Assembly: GCF_004217095.1 (NCBI RefSeq)
Contig: NZ_SHKO01000001.1
Coordinates: 2,220,234 to 2,284,233 of the forward strand
Direction: 5' to 3'
Source: Advenella incenata
GTDB taxonomy: Bacteria > Pseudomonadota > Gammaproteobacteria > Burkholderiales > Burkholderiaceae_B
Length of the DNA stretch: 64,000 bases
Below the pieces are notes generated by a model that saw only the letters and a program-made list of their open reading frames with translations, was not told where the DNA came from and ran no database searches. This document shows, in pieces, positions 38,649 through 47,282 of the stretch. The position numbers and the translations under genes are program-made. The first letter of the stretch is position 1; every line of letters starts with the position of its first letter.

Positions 38649-39587
38649 GTACGGAATAGTCAGCAGGGTAATGGGCGGACCATTTTCGTCTCCCAGTACC
38701 AGGCGATTATGTTCTGCGGCTTCAAGCCGCACTTCAAACAGCAGGTAGAGGGTGTCTGCCAGCGTTGCGGTATTGACGATCTGGCCACTGGGTTCCCGCG
38801 TATTGGTGCTGTCTGTGATATCTGTGCCTGGCGCCACTGTCGCAACTGGCGGGTTATCACATACGCCATTGAGCATCCGTCGCTTCAGTTTGCCCCGGTA
38901 ATGACTGCGGGCGACAATTTCCTGGCCAGGATAGCAACCTTTGGTAAAGCTGACTGCACCAATGGCGTCCAGGTTCAGATCCTGCGGAATGAACATTTCC
39001 TGGTTGGCTTTTTCCACCCAGGGCAAGCCAGCCAGAATATCCAGGACCGCCCACTGCCCGGGCTGGCCTGCCTGAGCCTGGCTGGTGTCAATCACAGTAT
39101 CTGAAATCAGAATGCCGCGCTGTATGCCAGCTGTGCCGGGCAATCCGAGCTGCATCATTGATTCCGTTGCAATAATCTGCCACGGCTCGGGGCGTGCCAG
39201 TGTGGTGCTCGTAATCGTATTGTCGCCAGCCCAGTAAGCGTAGGGAGTGATGTTCGTGTCTTCTACAGTGACCTTGGCGCGCAACACGAACATGCGCAAG
39301 CGCTTGGCAAAGCTCTCGGCAATATCGCTGCGCACCATCACTTGATAGGCATTTTCCTGCGACTGCGCTTGCTGCCAGAAAATAAAACTGGCCAGCATGC
39401 GACCCTTGGCGGTGCAATAAGCGGACAGCCGGGCCGATTCAGTGGTGGCGGCCATGACGTCCTGGGTAAACTGTCCCTGCAGAAATGTCTGGGCATCGGC
39501 GCCGCGGATCGTCAGGATGCGATAGTCGGGCAGCGGTGTGATATGCAGCGGAGTATCCGGTGTGAATCCGGTAGGGGCTGTGGACAT
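38622..39587 (-). CDS. ygfZ: Folate-binding YgfZ/GcvT-like protein
   Basis: Tetrahydrofolate-dependent iron-sulfur cluster repair/assembly protein, homologous to the glycine cleavage T protein. 321 residues. The signature SFTKGCYPGQEIVARSHYRG holds the conserved Cys of the K-G-C-Y-x-G-Q-E motif (near 220). N-terminal LTIRGADAQTFLQGQFTQDV is typical. It is divergent from mltG. Confidence 0.92.
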   Translation of the reverse strand: MSTAPTGFTPDTPLHITPLPDYRILTIRGADAQTFLQGQFTQDVMAATTESARLSAYCTAKGRMLASFIFWQQAQSQENAYQVMVRSDIAESFAKRLRMFVLRAKVTVEDTNITPYAYWAGDNTITSTTLARPEPWQIIATESMMQLGLPGTAGIQRGILISDTVIDTSQAQAGQPGQWAVLDILAGLPWVEKANQEMFIPQDLNLDAIGAVSFTKGCYPGQEIVARSHYRGKLKRRMLNGVCDNPPVATVAPGTDITDSTNTREPSGQIVNTATLADTLYLLFEVRLEAAEHNRLVLGDENGPPITLLTIPYSLDKPALA

Positions 39588-39805
39588 AAAATTATTCCTT
39601 TTCTTTACTGCAGAACCCAGGCAACATGCGATCGGGTCCCGCTCAGATTCTCATGTCTGATATCGTAACGTATTGAATAGGGTTTTTGCTGCTAAACAAT
39701 GAAGGGATCAGGGATTCCCGGGCCTCAGGCGCCGCCGGCAACTGCCAGTGCCTGATACAATAGTCGCTCTGTAGAAGTCGGGCCCGGCGGATTATTATTT
39801 CATCC

Positions 39806-40819
39806 ATGAAACTGTTCAAATATATTATTTTTTCGTTCTTTATTTGTGTCTTGCTACTGGCCGCCGGTCTTGCCGGAAAGGTATGGCACTGGACGAAAAC
39901 ACCTGCGCCCATGAGCGCCGATGTCATCGACTACAGCGTGCCGCGCGGCAGCACGATTGCCTCTGTCGCCCAGAACATGGTTGCCGCAGGCATCCGGATC
40001 GAGCCTTACCTGTTTGTCATGTATGCGCGTTATACCGGGCAGGATCGCCAGCTCAAGGCGGGCGCCTACGAGGCCAAACGAGGCGATACGCCTGTCGATC
40101 TGCTGACCCGCATGGCTTCAGGGCAGACCAGCAAAAGCCAGTTCCAGATTATCGAAGGCTGGTCCTATCGCCAGATTCGCACAACGTTGAAGAACAATCC
40201 GAATATTACGCACACGCTGGACAATTTGAGTGATGCCCAGCTACTGGAAAAGCTGGGCGCACCCTATGACAGCCCCGAAGGCCTGTTTTTCCCGGACACC
40301 TATGTCTTTGTGCCGGGAGACACCGATATGGATATTCTCAGGCGTGCCTATACCGAAGGACAGAAACGCCTTGCTGCGGTATGGGACGCGCGCGATAGCG
40401 AGCTGCCACTGAAAACGCCCTATGAAGCGCTGATTCTGGCTTCCATTATCGAAAAGGAAACCGGACACGAGTTGGATCGCCGGCGGGTCGCGGGCGTGTT
40501 TATCAACCGCCTTGAAAAAAGGATGTTGCTGCAAACGGATCCTACCGTTATTTATGGGATGAAAGAAGCCTATCAGGGTGTCATTACCAGGAACGATTTG
40601 ACAACCGATACCCCCTGGAACACGTATACACGCGGCGGACTGCCACCCACACCCATTGCAAGCCCGGGTTTGCTTTCGCTGCAGGCGGCGATCCATCCTG
40701 AACGTCATAAGTATCTGTATTTTGTGTCGCGGGGCGATGGCACCAGTGAGTTTTCCGAAAATCTGCGCGGGCATAACCGTAACGTCAATACTTATATCCG
40801 GAAGAAGGGCATACAATGA
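39806..40819 (+). CDS. mltG: Endolytic murein transglycosylase MltG
   Basis: Inner-membrane lytic transglycosylase that cuts nascent glycan strands. 337 residues. One N-terminal membrane helix (about 5-27), a LysM-like region (PRGSTIASVAQNMVAAGI), and the YceG catalytic domain with the Glu in ILASIIEKETG (near 217) and LQTDPTVIYGM. ATG 39806 lacks a strong Shine-Dalgarno. It is the first gene of the mltG-tmk-holB-tatD run; the 218-bp gap to divergent ygfZ should carry both promoters. Confidence 0.94.
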   Translation: MKLFKYIIFSFFICVLLLAAGLAGKVWHWTKTPAPMSADVIDYSVPRGSTIASVAQNMVAAGIRIEPYLFVMYARYTGQDRQLKAGAYEAKRGDTPVDLLTRMASGQTSKSQFQIIEGWSYRQIRTTLKNNPNITHTLDNLSDAQLLEKLGAPYDSPEGLFFPDTYVFVPGDTDMDILRRAYTEGQKRLAAVWDARDSELPLKTPYEALILASIIEKETGHELDRRRVAGVFINRLEKRMLLQTDPTVIYGMKEAYQGVITRNDLTTDTPWNTYTRGGLPPTPIASPGLLSLQAAIHPERHKYLYFVSRGDGTSEFSENLRGHNRNVNTYIRKKGIQ

Positions 40820-41445
40820 AGGGGTATTTTCTCACACTCGAAGGCGTGGACGGTGCAGGTAAAAGTTCGCATATCGGTCATTTGCGCGAGCTGTGCGAGT
40901 CACTGGGGCACGAGGTCGTGATGACCCGCGAGCCGGGTGGCACGCCCATTAGTGAAGCACTGCGCGCCATGTTGCTCAAAGAGTCAATGCACATGGAGAC
41001 GGAAACGCTGCTGATGTTTGCCGCCAGGCAGGAACATATTTTATCTGTGATTGGCCCGGCCCTGGCCTCAGGAAAAATCGTGATCAGCGATCGGTTCACC
41101 GATGCCACTTATGCTTACCAGGGCGGCGGACGTCATTTCCCGGCGCAGCGGATTCAAATCCTCGAAGACTGGGTCCAGCAGCAATTGCAGCCGGACCTGA
41201 CCATCCTGTTTGACGTTCCACTGGAAGTGGCGCGCGAGCGACTGGAAAAAAGCCGCGAGCAGGACCGGTTCGAACGCGAGGATAGCGGTTTTTTCGAACG
41301 CGTTCGGGCTGCGTACCATGCGCGAGTCAAGGCCGATCCGGCGCGTTTTTTTATTGTTGACTCCAGCCGCCCCAAAGCCGACATTACGCAGCAATTGCAG
41401 GACATGTTAAAGACAAGGCTGGCGCAGCATGCCGCGCAAGGGTAA
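40816..41445 (+). CDS. tmk: Thymidylate kinase
   Basis: Phosphorylates dTMP to dTDP. 209 residues. P-loop FLTLEGVDGAGKSSHI at the N terminus, DR(Y/F) motif VISDRFTDATYAYQGGG (near 95), and the LID region (RLEKSREQDRFERED). Overlaps mltG by ATGA. Confidence 0.97.
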   Translation: MKGYFLTLEGVDGAGKSSHIGHLRELCESLGHEVVMTREPGGTPISEALRAMLLKESMHMETETLLMFAARQEHILSVIGPALASGKIVISDRFTDATYAYQGGGRHFPAQRIQILEDWVQQQLQPDLTILFDVPLEVARERLEKSREQDRFEREDSGFFERVRAAYHARVKADPARFFIVDSSRPKADITQQLQDMLKTRLAQHAAQG

Positions 41446-41451
41446 TTATTC

Positions 41452-42513
41452 ATGACGGCAATCACATCCTTTTTCCCCTGGCAAACGGCAAGCGCTGGCA
41501 ACTGGCTGGGTGACCGCGAACGGTTTGCCCATGCCTGGCTGATTTACGGACCGCCTGGCATTGGCAAGCTTACGTTCGCTCGCGCAGCCGCAACCAGCCT
41601 GCTATGCGAGCGGCCAAGCGGCGCACTGGCTTGTGGAACGTGTGAGTCCTGCTCCTGGATTGCCAACGACGCCCATCCTGATCTGCGTCTGGTGCTACCC
41701 GACAGGTTGGCCCAGCACTATGGCTTGCAGGAGGCGGCCACGGCCTCGGATGCACAAGAAGGGGCGGCGACTAAAAAGGCCTCTGGCGAAATCCGCATTG
41801 ACCAGGTTCGGCAACTGGATTCGCTGCTGAGTGTCACCACGCATCGCAGTGGGATGCGTGTCATTATTCTTTTTCCTGCTGAGGCACTGAACACGGCCTC
41901 TGCTAACTACCTGCTCAAATCTGTGGAAGAACCGGCGCCAGGAACGGTATTCCTGCTGGTCTCGCACGCGCCGGATAAAGTATTGCCGACGCTCTTGTCA
42001 AGATGCCGCCGGCTGTGCCTGCCCATGCCCACCAAGGATGAGGGCATGGCCTGGCTGCAGGCGCAGGGGTTGTCACAGGCGGAAGCCGACACCTGGCTAC
42101 ATGCCAGTGGCGGGGCACCGGTGGGTGCATTGGCGCTGAGTCGCTCCAGCACCGAACCGGTCAGCTACTGGCTTGGCTCGTTTGCACAGACGCTGGCTGA
42201 CCGAACCATGCCCGATATGGCAGAGTACCTGCCCAAACTGGAAAAACTGCAGGCCGAAGAATGGCTGGGGTCTCTGCAACGTCTGTTCACAGACTTGATG
42301 TTGCAGAGCAACGGCCTGCCTTTGCGTTATTTCCCGCGCCTAGCCCCATTCATCAAGGCTATGGCGGCAGAACTGAGCCCGACCAGGATCAGCCAGACCT
42401 CAGTGTGGCTGGCCAAACAACAGCGTATTGCTGACCACCCGCTGAATGCCCGATTGTTCATTCAGTCGGTGCTGCAACGCGTTTGCGTCACGTGCCTGTC
42501 AAAAAACGGATAA
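41452..42513 (+). CDS. holB: DNA polymerase III subunit delta'
   Basis: Clamp-loader subunit of 353 residues. A P-loop-like YGPPGIGKLTFARAA (near 30), zinc-binding cysteines (LLCERPSGALACGTCESCSW), a sensor segment (NYLLKSVEEPAPGTVFLLVSH) and SRCRRLCLP with the SRC motif of clamp loaders. It starts 6 bp after tmk and ends directly against tatD. Confidence 0.94.
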   Translation: MTAITSFFPWQTASAGNWLGDRERFAHAWLIYGPPGIGKLTFARAAATSLLCERPSGALACGTCESCSWIANDAHPDLRLVLPDRLAQHYGLQEAATASDAQEGAATKKASGEIRIDQVRQLDSLLSVTTHRSGMRVIILFPAEALNTASANYLLKSVEEPAPGTVFLLVSHAPDKVLPTLLSRCRRLCLPMPTKDEGMAWLQAQGLSQAEADTWLHASGGAPVGALALSRSSTEPVSYWLGSFAQTLADRTMPDMAEYLPKLEKLQAEEWLGSLQRLFTDLMLQSNGLPLRYFPRLAPFIKAMAAELSPTRISQTSVWLAKQQRIADHPLNARLFIQSVLQRVCVTCLSKNG

Positions 42514-43293
42514 ATGGAACCGCTTATGTATGTAGACTCTCATTGCCATCTTGATTTTCCGCAATTGCAGGAAGATCTGCCGGCAATTCTGGATAATATG
42601 AAACGCAATCAGGTCAGCCACGCGCTATGCGTCAGTGTGAATCTGCCCGATTGGCCACGGATTGTGAGCCTGATTGAAGCCCATGAGAACCTCTGGGGCT
42701 CGGTAGGGGTGCATCCTGATTACGAGGATACGCCGGAGCCCGATGTCGAGATCCTGAGCCGCCATGCCCAGCACAGGAAAATCGTCGCGATTGGTGAGAC
42801 CGGGCTGGACTATTATCGCCTATCAGAACCGCTGGACTGGCAACGCAACCGCTTTCGTGTCCATATTCGTGCAGCCAATGAAACCGGGCTGCCGCTGATC
42901 ATTCATACCCGGTCTTCTGCAGAAGATACGCTGCGGCTGATGCGCGAAGAAAATGCTGCCGGGTGTGGTGGCGTCATGCACTGTTTCACCGAAAGCTGGG
43001 AAGTCGCGCAACAGGCCATGGAGCAGAATTTTTATATTTCGCTCTCGGGCATCGTAACCTTCAAAAACGCGGTTCAGCTGCAGGAAGTGGCGCGCCTCAT
43101 GCCACTGGAGCGCCTCCTCATAGAAACCGACTCTCCCTATCTGGCTCCCGTACCATACCGTGGCAAGCGCAACGACCCATCCAAAGTCATTCATGTTGCC
43201 GAAAAAATCGCCGAACTGCGGCAAATTTCCGTAAGTGAGGTTGCTGAAGCGACAACGAATAATTTTTTCAATTTATTCAAAAAGATACAATGA
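42514..43293 (+). CDS. TatD family metal-dependent DNase
   Basis: TIM-barrel hydrolase of 259 residues. Metal ligands: HxH in YVDSHCHLDFP, Glu in AIGETGLDYYRL, His in LIIHTRSS and MHCFTES, and Asp in LIETDSPYLAPVP. TatD proteins have 3'-5' exonuclease activity and are not part of Tat export. ATG 42514 follows the holB stop with no gap; an ATG at 42526 (MYVDSHCH) matches the usual family N terminus and may be the true start. Confidence 0.93.
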   Translation: MEPLMYVDSHCHLDFPQLQEDLPAILDNMKRNQVSHALCVSVNLPDWPRIVSLIEAHENLWGSVGVHPDYEDTPEPDVEILSRHAQHRKIVAIGETGLDYYRLSEPLDWQRNRFRVHIRAANETGLPLIIHTRSSAEDTLRLMREENAAGCGGVMHCFTESWEVAQQAMEQNFYISLSGIVTFKNAVQLQEVARLMPLERLLIETDSPYLAPVPYRGKRNDPSKVIHVAEKIAELRQISVSEVAEATTNNFFNLFKKIQ

Positions 43294-43390
43294 TTATTTG
43301 CTATATTGGTTTAAGTTTGTGGTGTGGCGGCTGATATTCTCCAATATTTAAATTATCTTAATGAATTCATCGAATTAGGAGATATATATA

Positions 43391-44044
43391 ATGTATTACA
43401 TGAATAATCGATTTTTACTGAAAAAAGCCATGCTGGCAGCCGCGCTGGCTGTCGCAGTAAGCGCATGCGCAGCAAACGCTGGTAGCAGCAGTGGCTTGTG
43501 GAATGATATAAAGAACAATCGCGCCAGCGAGGTAACGCAGGCGTTGTCCGAGGGGGCTGATCCTAACGCAGTCAACGAAAACGGCGAACCTGCACTGATT
43601 CAGGCGATCCGTGACCAGTCAATGGGTGTGTTCGACGCGCTGGCCGCCAATCCCAAGACCGATGTTAATGCGGTCAATCGCACGGGAGAAACGCCTTTGA
43701 TGTATCTGGCGATTATTGGCGATTTGCCACGTGCCCAGAAACTTGTCGCCCGGGGCGCAAAGGTTAACCGCCTGGGCTGGACCCCGTTACATTACGCAGC
43801 CTCCAAAGGGCATGCGGACGTGGTCAAGTTCCTGCTGGGCAAGGGCGCGTACCCGAATGCGCCGGCACCTGATGGCAGTTCACCCCTGTTGATGGCGGTA
43901 ACGTCGAAAAATGCCGATGCGGTGCGTGCATTGGTGGCGGCGGGCGCCGATCCGCGGGCAATCAACCAGAAGAACGTGAGCGCGCTTGATATGGCCCGTA
44001 AACTCGGTGATTCCTCGGTGTTAAGCGCCTTGGGTACAAAATAA
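43391..44044 (+). CDS. Exported ankyrin-repeat protein (probable lipoprotein)
   Basis: 217 residues. AGGAGA lies 8 nt before ATG 43391. The N terminus is a signal sequence with a lipobox-like V-S-A-C26, suggesting a lipoprotein; cleavage by signal peptidase I after AANA is an alternative. Four to five ankyrin repeats fill the rest (for example EGADPNAVNENGEPALIQAI, GWTPLHYAASKGHADVVKFL). Ankyrin repeats mediate protein binding; the partner is unknown. The next gene, also exported, starts 12 bp later and is the best candidate. Confidence 0.88.
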   Translation: MYYMNNRFLLKKAMLAAALAVAVSACAANAGSSSGLWNDIKNNRASEVTQALSEGADPNAVNENGEPALIQAIRDQSMGVFDALAANPKTDVNAVNRTGETPLMYLAIIGDLPRAQKLVARGAKVNRLGWTPLHYAASKGHADVVKFLLGKGAYPNAPAPDGSSPLLMAVTSKNADAVRALVAAGADPRAINQKNVSALDMARKLGDSSVLSALGTK

Positions 44045-44056
44045 GGATATACGACC

Positions 44057-44848
44057 ATGACCAGGTATTTGAAATCTCGTTTGGGCAGTAAGCAATTCCT
44101 TTATGCGGTGGTGGGCCTGGCGTGCACGCTGGCCGGCGGCACAGCTCACGCAGAACAGAGCTATTGCGACAGCCCATGGCTGGTGCCCAATACGCGTCTG
44201 TCCGGCTCGGTCGACGGGGCGACCGCCAGATTTTCAGTACTGGTCAATCAGGTAAACCGGGTCAGTGCGAATCAATGTACGGCCCAACTGACGGTCGATG
44301 CCGATGCACCGATTGCGGGACAACGAGTGCAAGGCACCGGACCCTTTACGCTGACGGTGGAGCAGGGCAGATCGACGCTTAGCGGTTCCTTTGATGCCTC
44401 TGGGCTGATGAATACGCTGATGAAAACATCGGTTGAAAGCGCATTGACCGGCTACTTCCTCAAGCCTGCAGACACAGTCAACCCAGGCGAGACGCTTTCC
44501 CCAATTTCCGGCCATTCCAATGTCAACCTGACCGTCACCCTGCAAAATGGCATCCCGCTGAACCAGATCAACGTGAGCAACGCGACCATTTCAACCGGTC
44601 CCAGAAAAGTCGGGAAGCTACAAAGCCATGCCACGTCTGTCGGAACCTTGCAATGTATGCCAGTCACCTATACGGCGACCACATCCAGTGGTAATCTTAG
44701 CGGAGCACCGGCTGGAAACGGCAACGCAGCCAGATCCGGCACTGCACAGGTCACCGATTGGTATTGTCCCGAAAAAGGGTTGACCATGGAATCGGTTGTC
44801 ACCCGCGGTAGCAAGAAAACGCGCGTTGTGATCAATTCCATCCAGTAA
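44057..44848 (+). CDS. Exported protein of unknown function
   Basis: I do not recognise this family. 263 residues. A signal peptide is clear (hydrophobic 14-27, cleavage likely after GGTAHA at 32). The mature part is Ser/Thr/Gly/Asn-rich and looks beta-strand-rich (ARFSVLVNQVNRVSANQC, SNVNLTVTLQNGIPLNQINV). It has four cysteines (SYCDS, NQCTA, LQCMP, WYCPE), enough for two disulfides. It ends in a basic strand (GSKKTRVVINSIQ). The 12-bp spacing implies co-transcription with the ankyrin gene. Confidence 0.75.
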   Translation: MTRYLKSRLGSKQFLYAVVGLACTLAGGTAHAEQSYCDSPWLVPNTRLSGSVDGATARFSVLVNQVNRVSANQCTAQLTVDADAPIAGQRVQGTGPFTLTVEQGRSTLSGSFDASGLMNTLMKTSVESALTGYFLKPADTVNPGETLSPISGHSNVNLTVTLQNGIPLNQINVSNATISTGPRKVGKLQSHATSVGTLQCMPVTYTATTSSGNLSGAPAGNGNAARSGTAQVTDWYCPEKGLTMESVVTRGSKKTRVVINSIQ

Positions 44849-44853
44849 TTCGG

Positions 44854-44896
44854 TCTTGCGGCGAGAACTAAAGCCATCATCGGCAAGGCCGCAAGA
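44854..44896 (+). terminator. Hairpin after the exported-protein pair
   Basis: TCTTGCGGC (44854-44862) pairs perfectly with GCCGCAAGA (44888-44896) across a 25-nt loop, beginning 5 bp after the stop codon. A T-rich stretch follows only loosely. Confidence 0.45.
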
Positions 44897-45022
44897 TGCA
44901 GTCTGCTATTGTTTGAAACATACATTCAATCTGTCCCTATTTAAATTTTCGCTAGCAAAAATGGGGACGCATTAAGTTGGCGTTACACTTGTGCTTTGTC
45001 TGATCATGTCAAGGAGACGATT

Positions 45023-46324
45023 TTGAGCCAGGATACATCCAGCAACACTCAGCATGCCTTACCTTCCTATCTGAATTCGGAAGATCTGGGGGCATGGGGC
45101 ATTTACCTGCAACAAGTGGATCGGGTCACGCCGTATCTGGGGTCACTGCAACGCTGGGTTGAAACACTCAAACGTCCCAAGCGGTCATTGATTGTCGATA
45201 TTCCCGTGGAACTGGACAATGGGACCATCGCTCATTTTGAAGGTTACCGGGTGCAGCACAATACCTCGCGCGGTCCGGGCAAGGGCGGGGTGCGATTTCA
45301 CCAGGATGTCTGCCTTTCCGAAGTGATGGCGCTGGCAGCCTGGATGTCAATTAAGAATGCGGCGGTCAATCTGCCCTTCGGCGGCGCCAAGGGCGGAGTA
45401 CGGATTGATCCCCGCAATTATTCCAAAGCCGAACTGGAAAAAGTGACGCGCCGCTATACCAGTGAAATCGGTGTAATTATCGGCCCCTCCAAGGATATTC
45501 CGGCGCCAGACGTCAATACCAATCCACAAACCATGGCCTGGATGATGGATACCTATTCGATGAACGTCGGCGCCACGGCGACCGGCGTCGTCACCGGCAA
45601 ACCCATTTCCCTGGGCGGCAGCCTGGGACGCGTAGAAGCAACCGGTCGTGGCGTATTTGTCGTCGGGTGTGAAGCGGCCAGGGACGTGAATCTGTCCATC
45701 GAAGGGGCCCGTGTGGCGGTCCAGGGTTTCGGTAATGTGGGCGGCACGGCGGCACGGCTGTTTTTCGAAGCGGGTGCCAAAGTCGTTGCAGTGGCCGATC
45801 ATACCGGCGCAATTAAAAACACCAACGGAATTCAGGTGCATGAACTGCTGGCGCATGTGGAAAAACATGCCGGCGTCAAAGGCTTCGCAGGCGCAGAGGA
45901 AGTCGCTATTGACGACTTCTGGTCGGTGCAGACAGACTTCCTTATTCCTGCCGCGCTGGAAAACCAGATTGATGCCCGTGTTGCCAATTTGGTTAACGCG
46001 AAAATCGTGGTCGAAGGCGCCAACGGTCCGACGACCCCCGAGGCCGACGACATCCTGAATGAAAAAGGCGTATACGTCGTGCCCGACGTACTTGCCAATG
46101 CGGGCGGGGTGACCGTCAGTTACTTTGAATGGGTTCAGGACTTCTCCAGCTTTTTCTGGACTGAAGACGAAATCAACCACAGGCTGGAACGCCTGATGCG
46201 TGAAGCCTATCGCGCGGTGTCCGAGGTGGCCAAGCATAACTCGGTCACATTGCGCACTGCAGCCTTCATCGTGGCGTGCTCCCGGATCCTGGAGTCGCGC
46301 GAGGTGCGTGGCCTGTATCCCTGA
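45023..46324 (+). CDS. gdhA: Glutamate dehydrogenase
   Basis: Glu/Leu/Phe/Val dehydrogenase family, interconverting glutamate and 2-oxoglutarate plus ammonia. The start is taken as TTG 45023: AAGGAG at 45011-45016 is 6 nt upstream, giving 433 residues; an upstream TTG at 44996 lacks this. The active-site Lys is in [14 protein letters not shown] (near 115), preceded by [12 protein letters not shown]. The Rossmann motif is [13 protein letters not shown] (near 235). The cofactor (NAD or NADP) is not decided from sequence. Confidence 0.93.
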   Translation: MSQDTSSNTQHALPSYLNSEDLGAWGIYLQQVDRVTPYLGSLQRWVETLKRPKRSLIVDIPVELDNGTIAHFEGYRVQHNTSRGPGKGGVRFHQDVCLSEVMALAAWMSIKNAAVNLPFGGAKGGVRIDPRNYSKAELEKVTRRYTSEIGVIIGPSKDIPAPDVNTNPQTMAWMMDTYSMNVGATATGVVTGKPISLGGSLGRVEATGRGVFVVGCEAARDVNLSIEGARVAVQGFGNVGGTAARLFFEAGAKVVAVADHTGAIKNTNGIQVHELLAHVEKHAGVKGFAGAEEVAIDDFWSVQTDFLIPAALENQIDARVANLVNAKIVVEGANGPTTPEADDILNEKGVYVVPDVLANAGGVTVSYFEWVQDFSSFFWTEDEINHRLERLMREAYRAVSEVAKHNSVTLRTAAFIVACSRILESREVRGLYP

Positions 46325-46336
46325 TTAACCAGTAAG

Positions 46337-46369
46337 CTGGCCGTGGCGTTGCCATCGTTTCGCGGCCAG
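46337..46369 (+). terminator. Weak hairpin after gdhA
   Basis: CTGGCCG (46337-46343) and CGGCCAG (46363-46369) pair perfectly over 7 bp with a 19-nt loop, 12 bp past the gdhA stop, followed by TTGTCT. Confidence 0.35.
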
Positions 46370-46465
46370 TTGTCTCGGCATCGCTGACTAACTCATTGAC
46401 AGGAACGCGCCAGACGCGCGATTCTTGTCTCGTGCTAAGGCAACATGCTACTATTTGAGCCATGC

Positions 46466-46530
46466 GGAGAATGGCTATCCTTCCGGCATTGCCCGAACTG
46501 CTGCCCCCGGACAGATAAATGATACCTGCG
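46466..46530 (+). promoter_or_regulatory. Possible divergent fluoride riboswitch upstream of crcB
   Basis: Several short segments recall the crcB-motif aptamer in order. CGGAG / CTTCCG can form the first stem around ATGGCTAT. AACTGC follows, and ATGATACC near 46519-46527 can pair back to the loop (TATC/GATA). The segment between the first stem and AACTGC is longer than the family norm, and the consensus TGATGRCTCC is poorly kept. A TTGACA at 46396-46401 could drive a leader that includes it. Low confidence. Confidence 0.3.
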
Positions 46531-46618
46531 CAACCTTCTGCCTGCTGCTTGCATTCAGGCGCTGGAGATCGCGGGTATTTTTATGCCTGGACATTATTCA
46601 CCTCCACGGAGTCATTCC

Positions 46619-47008
46619 ATGTTGCAGTCTCTGGTCATGATAAGCATCGGCGCCTCTTGCGGGGCGGTATTGCGATGGGCCCTGGGTCTAGCGCTGAATA
46701 GCACCTTCCATTCCATTGCAATGGGTACGCTGGTCGCCAACCTGAGTGGTGGTTACCTGATCGGCCTGGCACTGGGCGTATTTGCCGCCTTCCCGTCATT
46801 TCCTGCGGAGTGGCGATTGCTTATTGTGACCGGCTTTCTGGGCGGACTTACAACCTTTTCTACGTTTTCGGCCGAAGTCACGATGCTACTGCATCAGGGT
46901 AAAATCCAGTGGGCATTGCTGGAAATTGGTTTGCACGTGCTTGGCTCACTGCTGATGACGGCCCTGGGCCTGTATACCGTTACCGCAATCCGTCGCTTGT
47001 ATGAGTAA
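46619..47008 (+). CDS. crcB: Fluoride channel CrcB/Fluc
   Basis: Small dimeric fluoride-export channel of 129 residues from ATG 46619 (CGGAGT upstream). Four membrane helices. Family motifs: GGxxGAxxRW ([16 protein letters not shown]), the pore Asn in [15 protein letters not shown], and the central Na-site/Phe-box region [16 protein letters not shown]. The open frame extends 12 codons upstream without conservation. Monocistronic. Confidence 0.93.
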   Translation: MLQSLVMISIGASCGAVLRWALGLALNSTFHSIAMGTLVANLSGGYLIGLALGVFAAFPSFPAEWRLLIVTGFLGGLTTFSTFSAEVTMLLHQGKIQWALLEIGLHVLGSLLMTALGLYTVTAIRRLYE

Positions 47009-47114
47009 CCCATACCAGATAAGTTTGCCTGGCCATCGTGGGCAAGCCATGCCATGGTACGACCAATGGTTCAAGCAATGCGAGTAAGCGCCAATTGGTA
47101 CACGAAAGGCTATG

Positions 47115-47136
47115 CGTAATTGCGTTTGTAATTACG
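47115..47136. repeat. Inverted repeat downstream of crcB
   Basis: CGTAATT (47115-47121) / AATTACG (47130-47136) with an 8-nt loop, in the 274-bp gap between crcB and the convergent gst gene. No gene is seen in this gap. It may be part of a crcB 3' end. Confidence 0.35.
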
Positions 47137-47231
47137 AAGGTGGATGGTCGATGCGATGGCCCGAGTCATGCAAAGAGGGCTATGCCTCATCGCAGATGCC
47201 ATAGCGGGTAACGTATTTCTATTTCTTGTCG

Positions 47232-47271
47232 CTCCGCGCATCTTGATTCTTGCGATGCAATCTGCGCGGAG
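47232..47271 (-). terminator. Hairpin downstream of the minus-strand gst gene
   Basis: CTCCGCGCA (47232-47240) and TGCGCGGAG (47263-47271) are perfectly complementary over 9 bp around a 22-nt loop, starting 11 bp after the gst stop on the minus strand. No U-tract follows. Confidence 0.4.
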
Positions 47272-47282
47272 AAAAGGCAGTC

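Noticed and set aside
45347-46237. Open frame of 296 codons opposite gdhA
   Set aside because: Antisense shadow of glutamate dehydrogenase, with composition typical of a reverse frame (many His, Gly, Arg) and no ribosome binding site.
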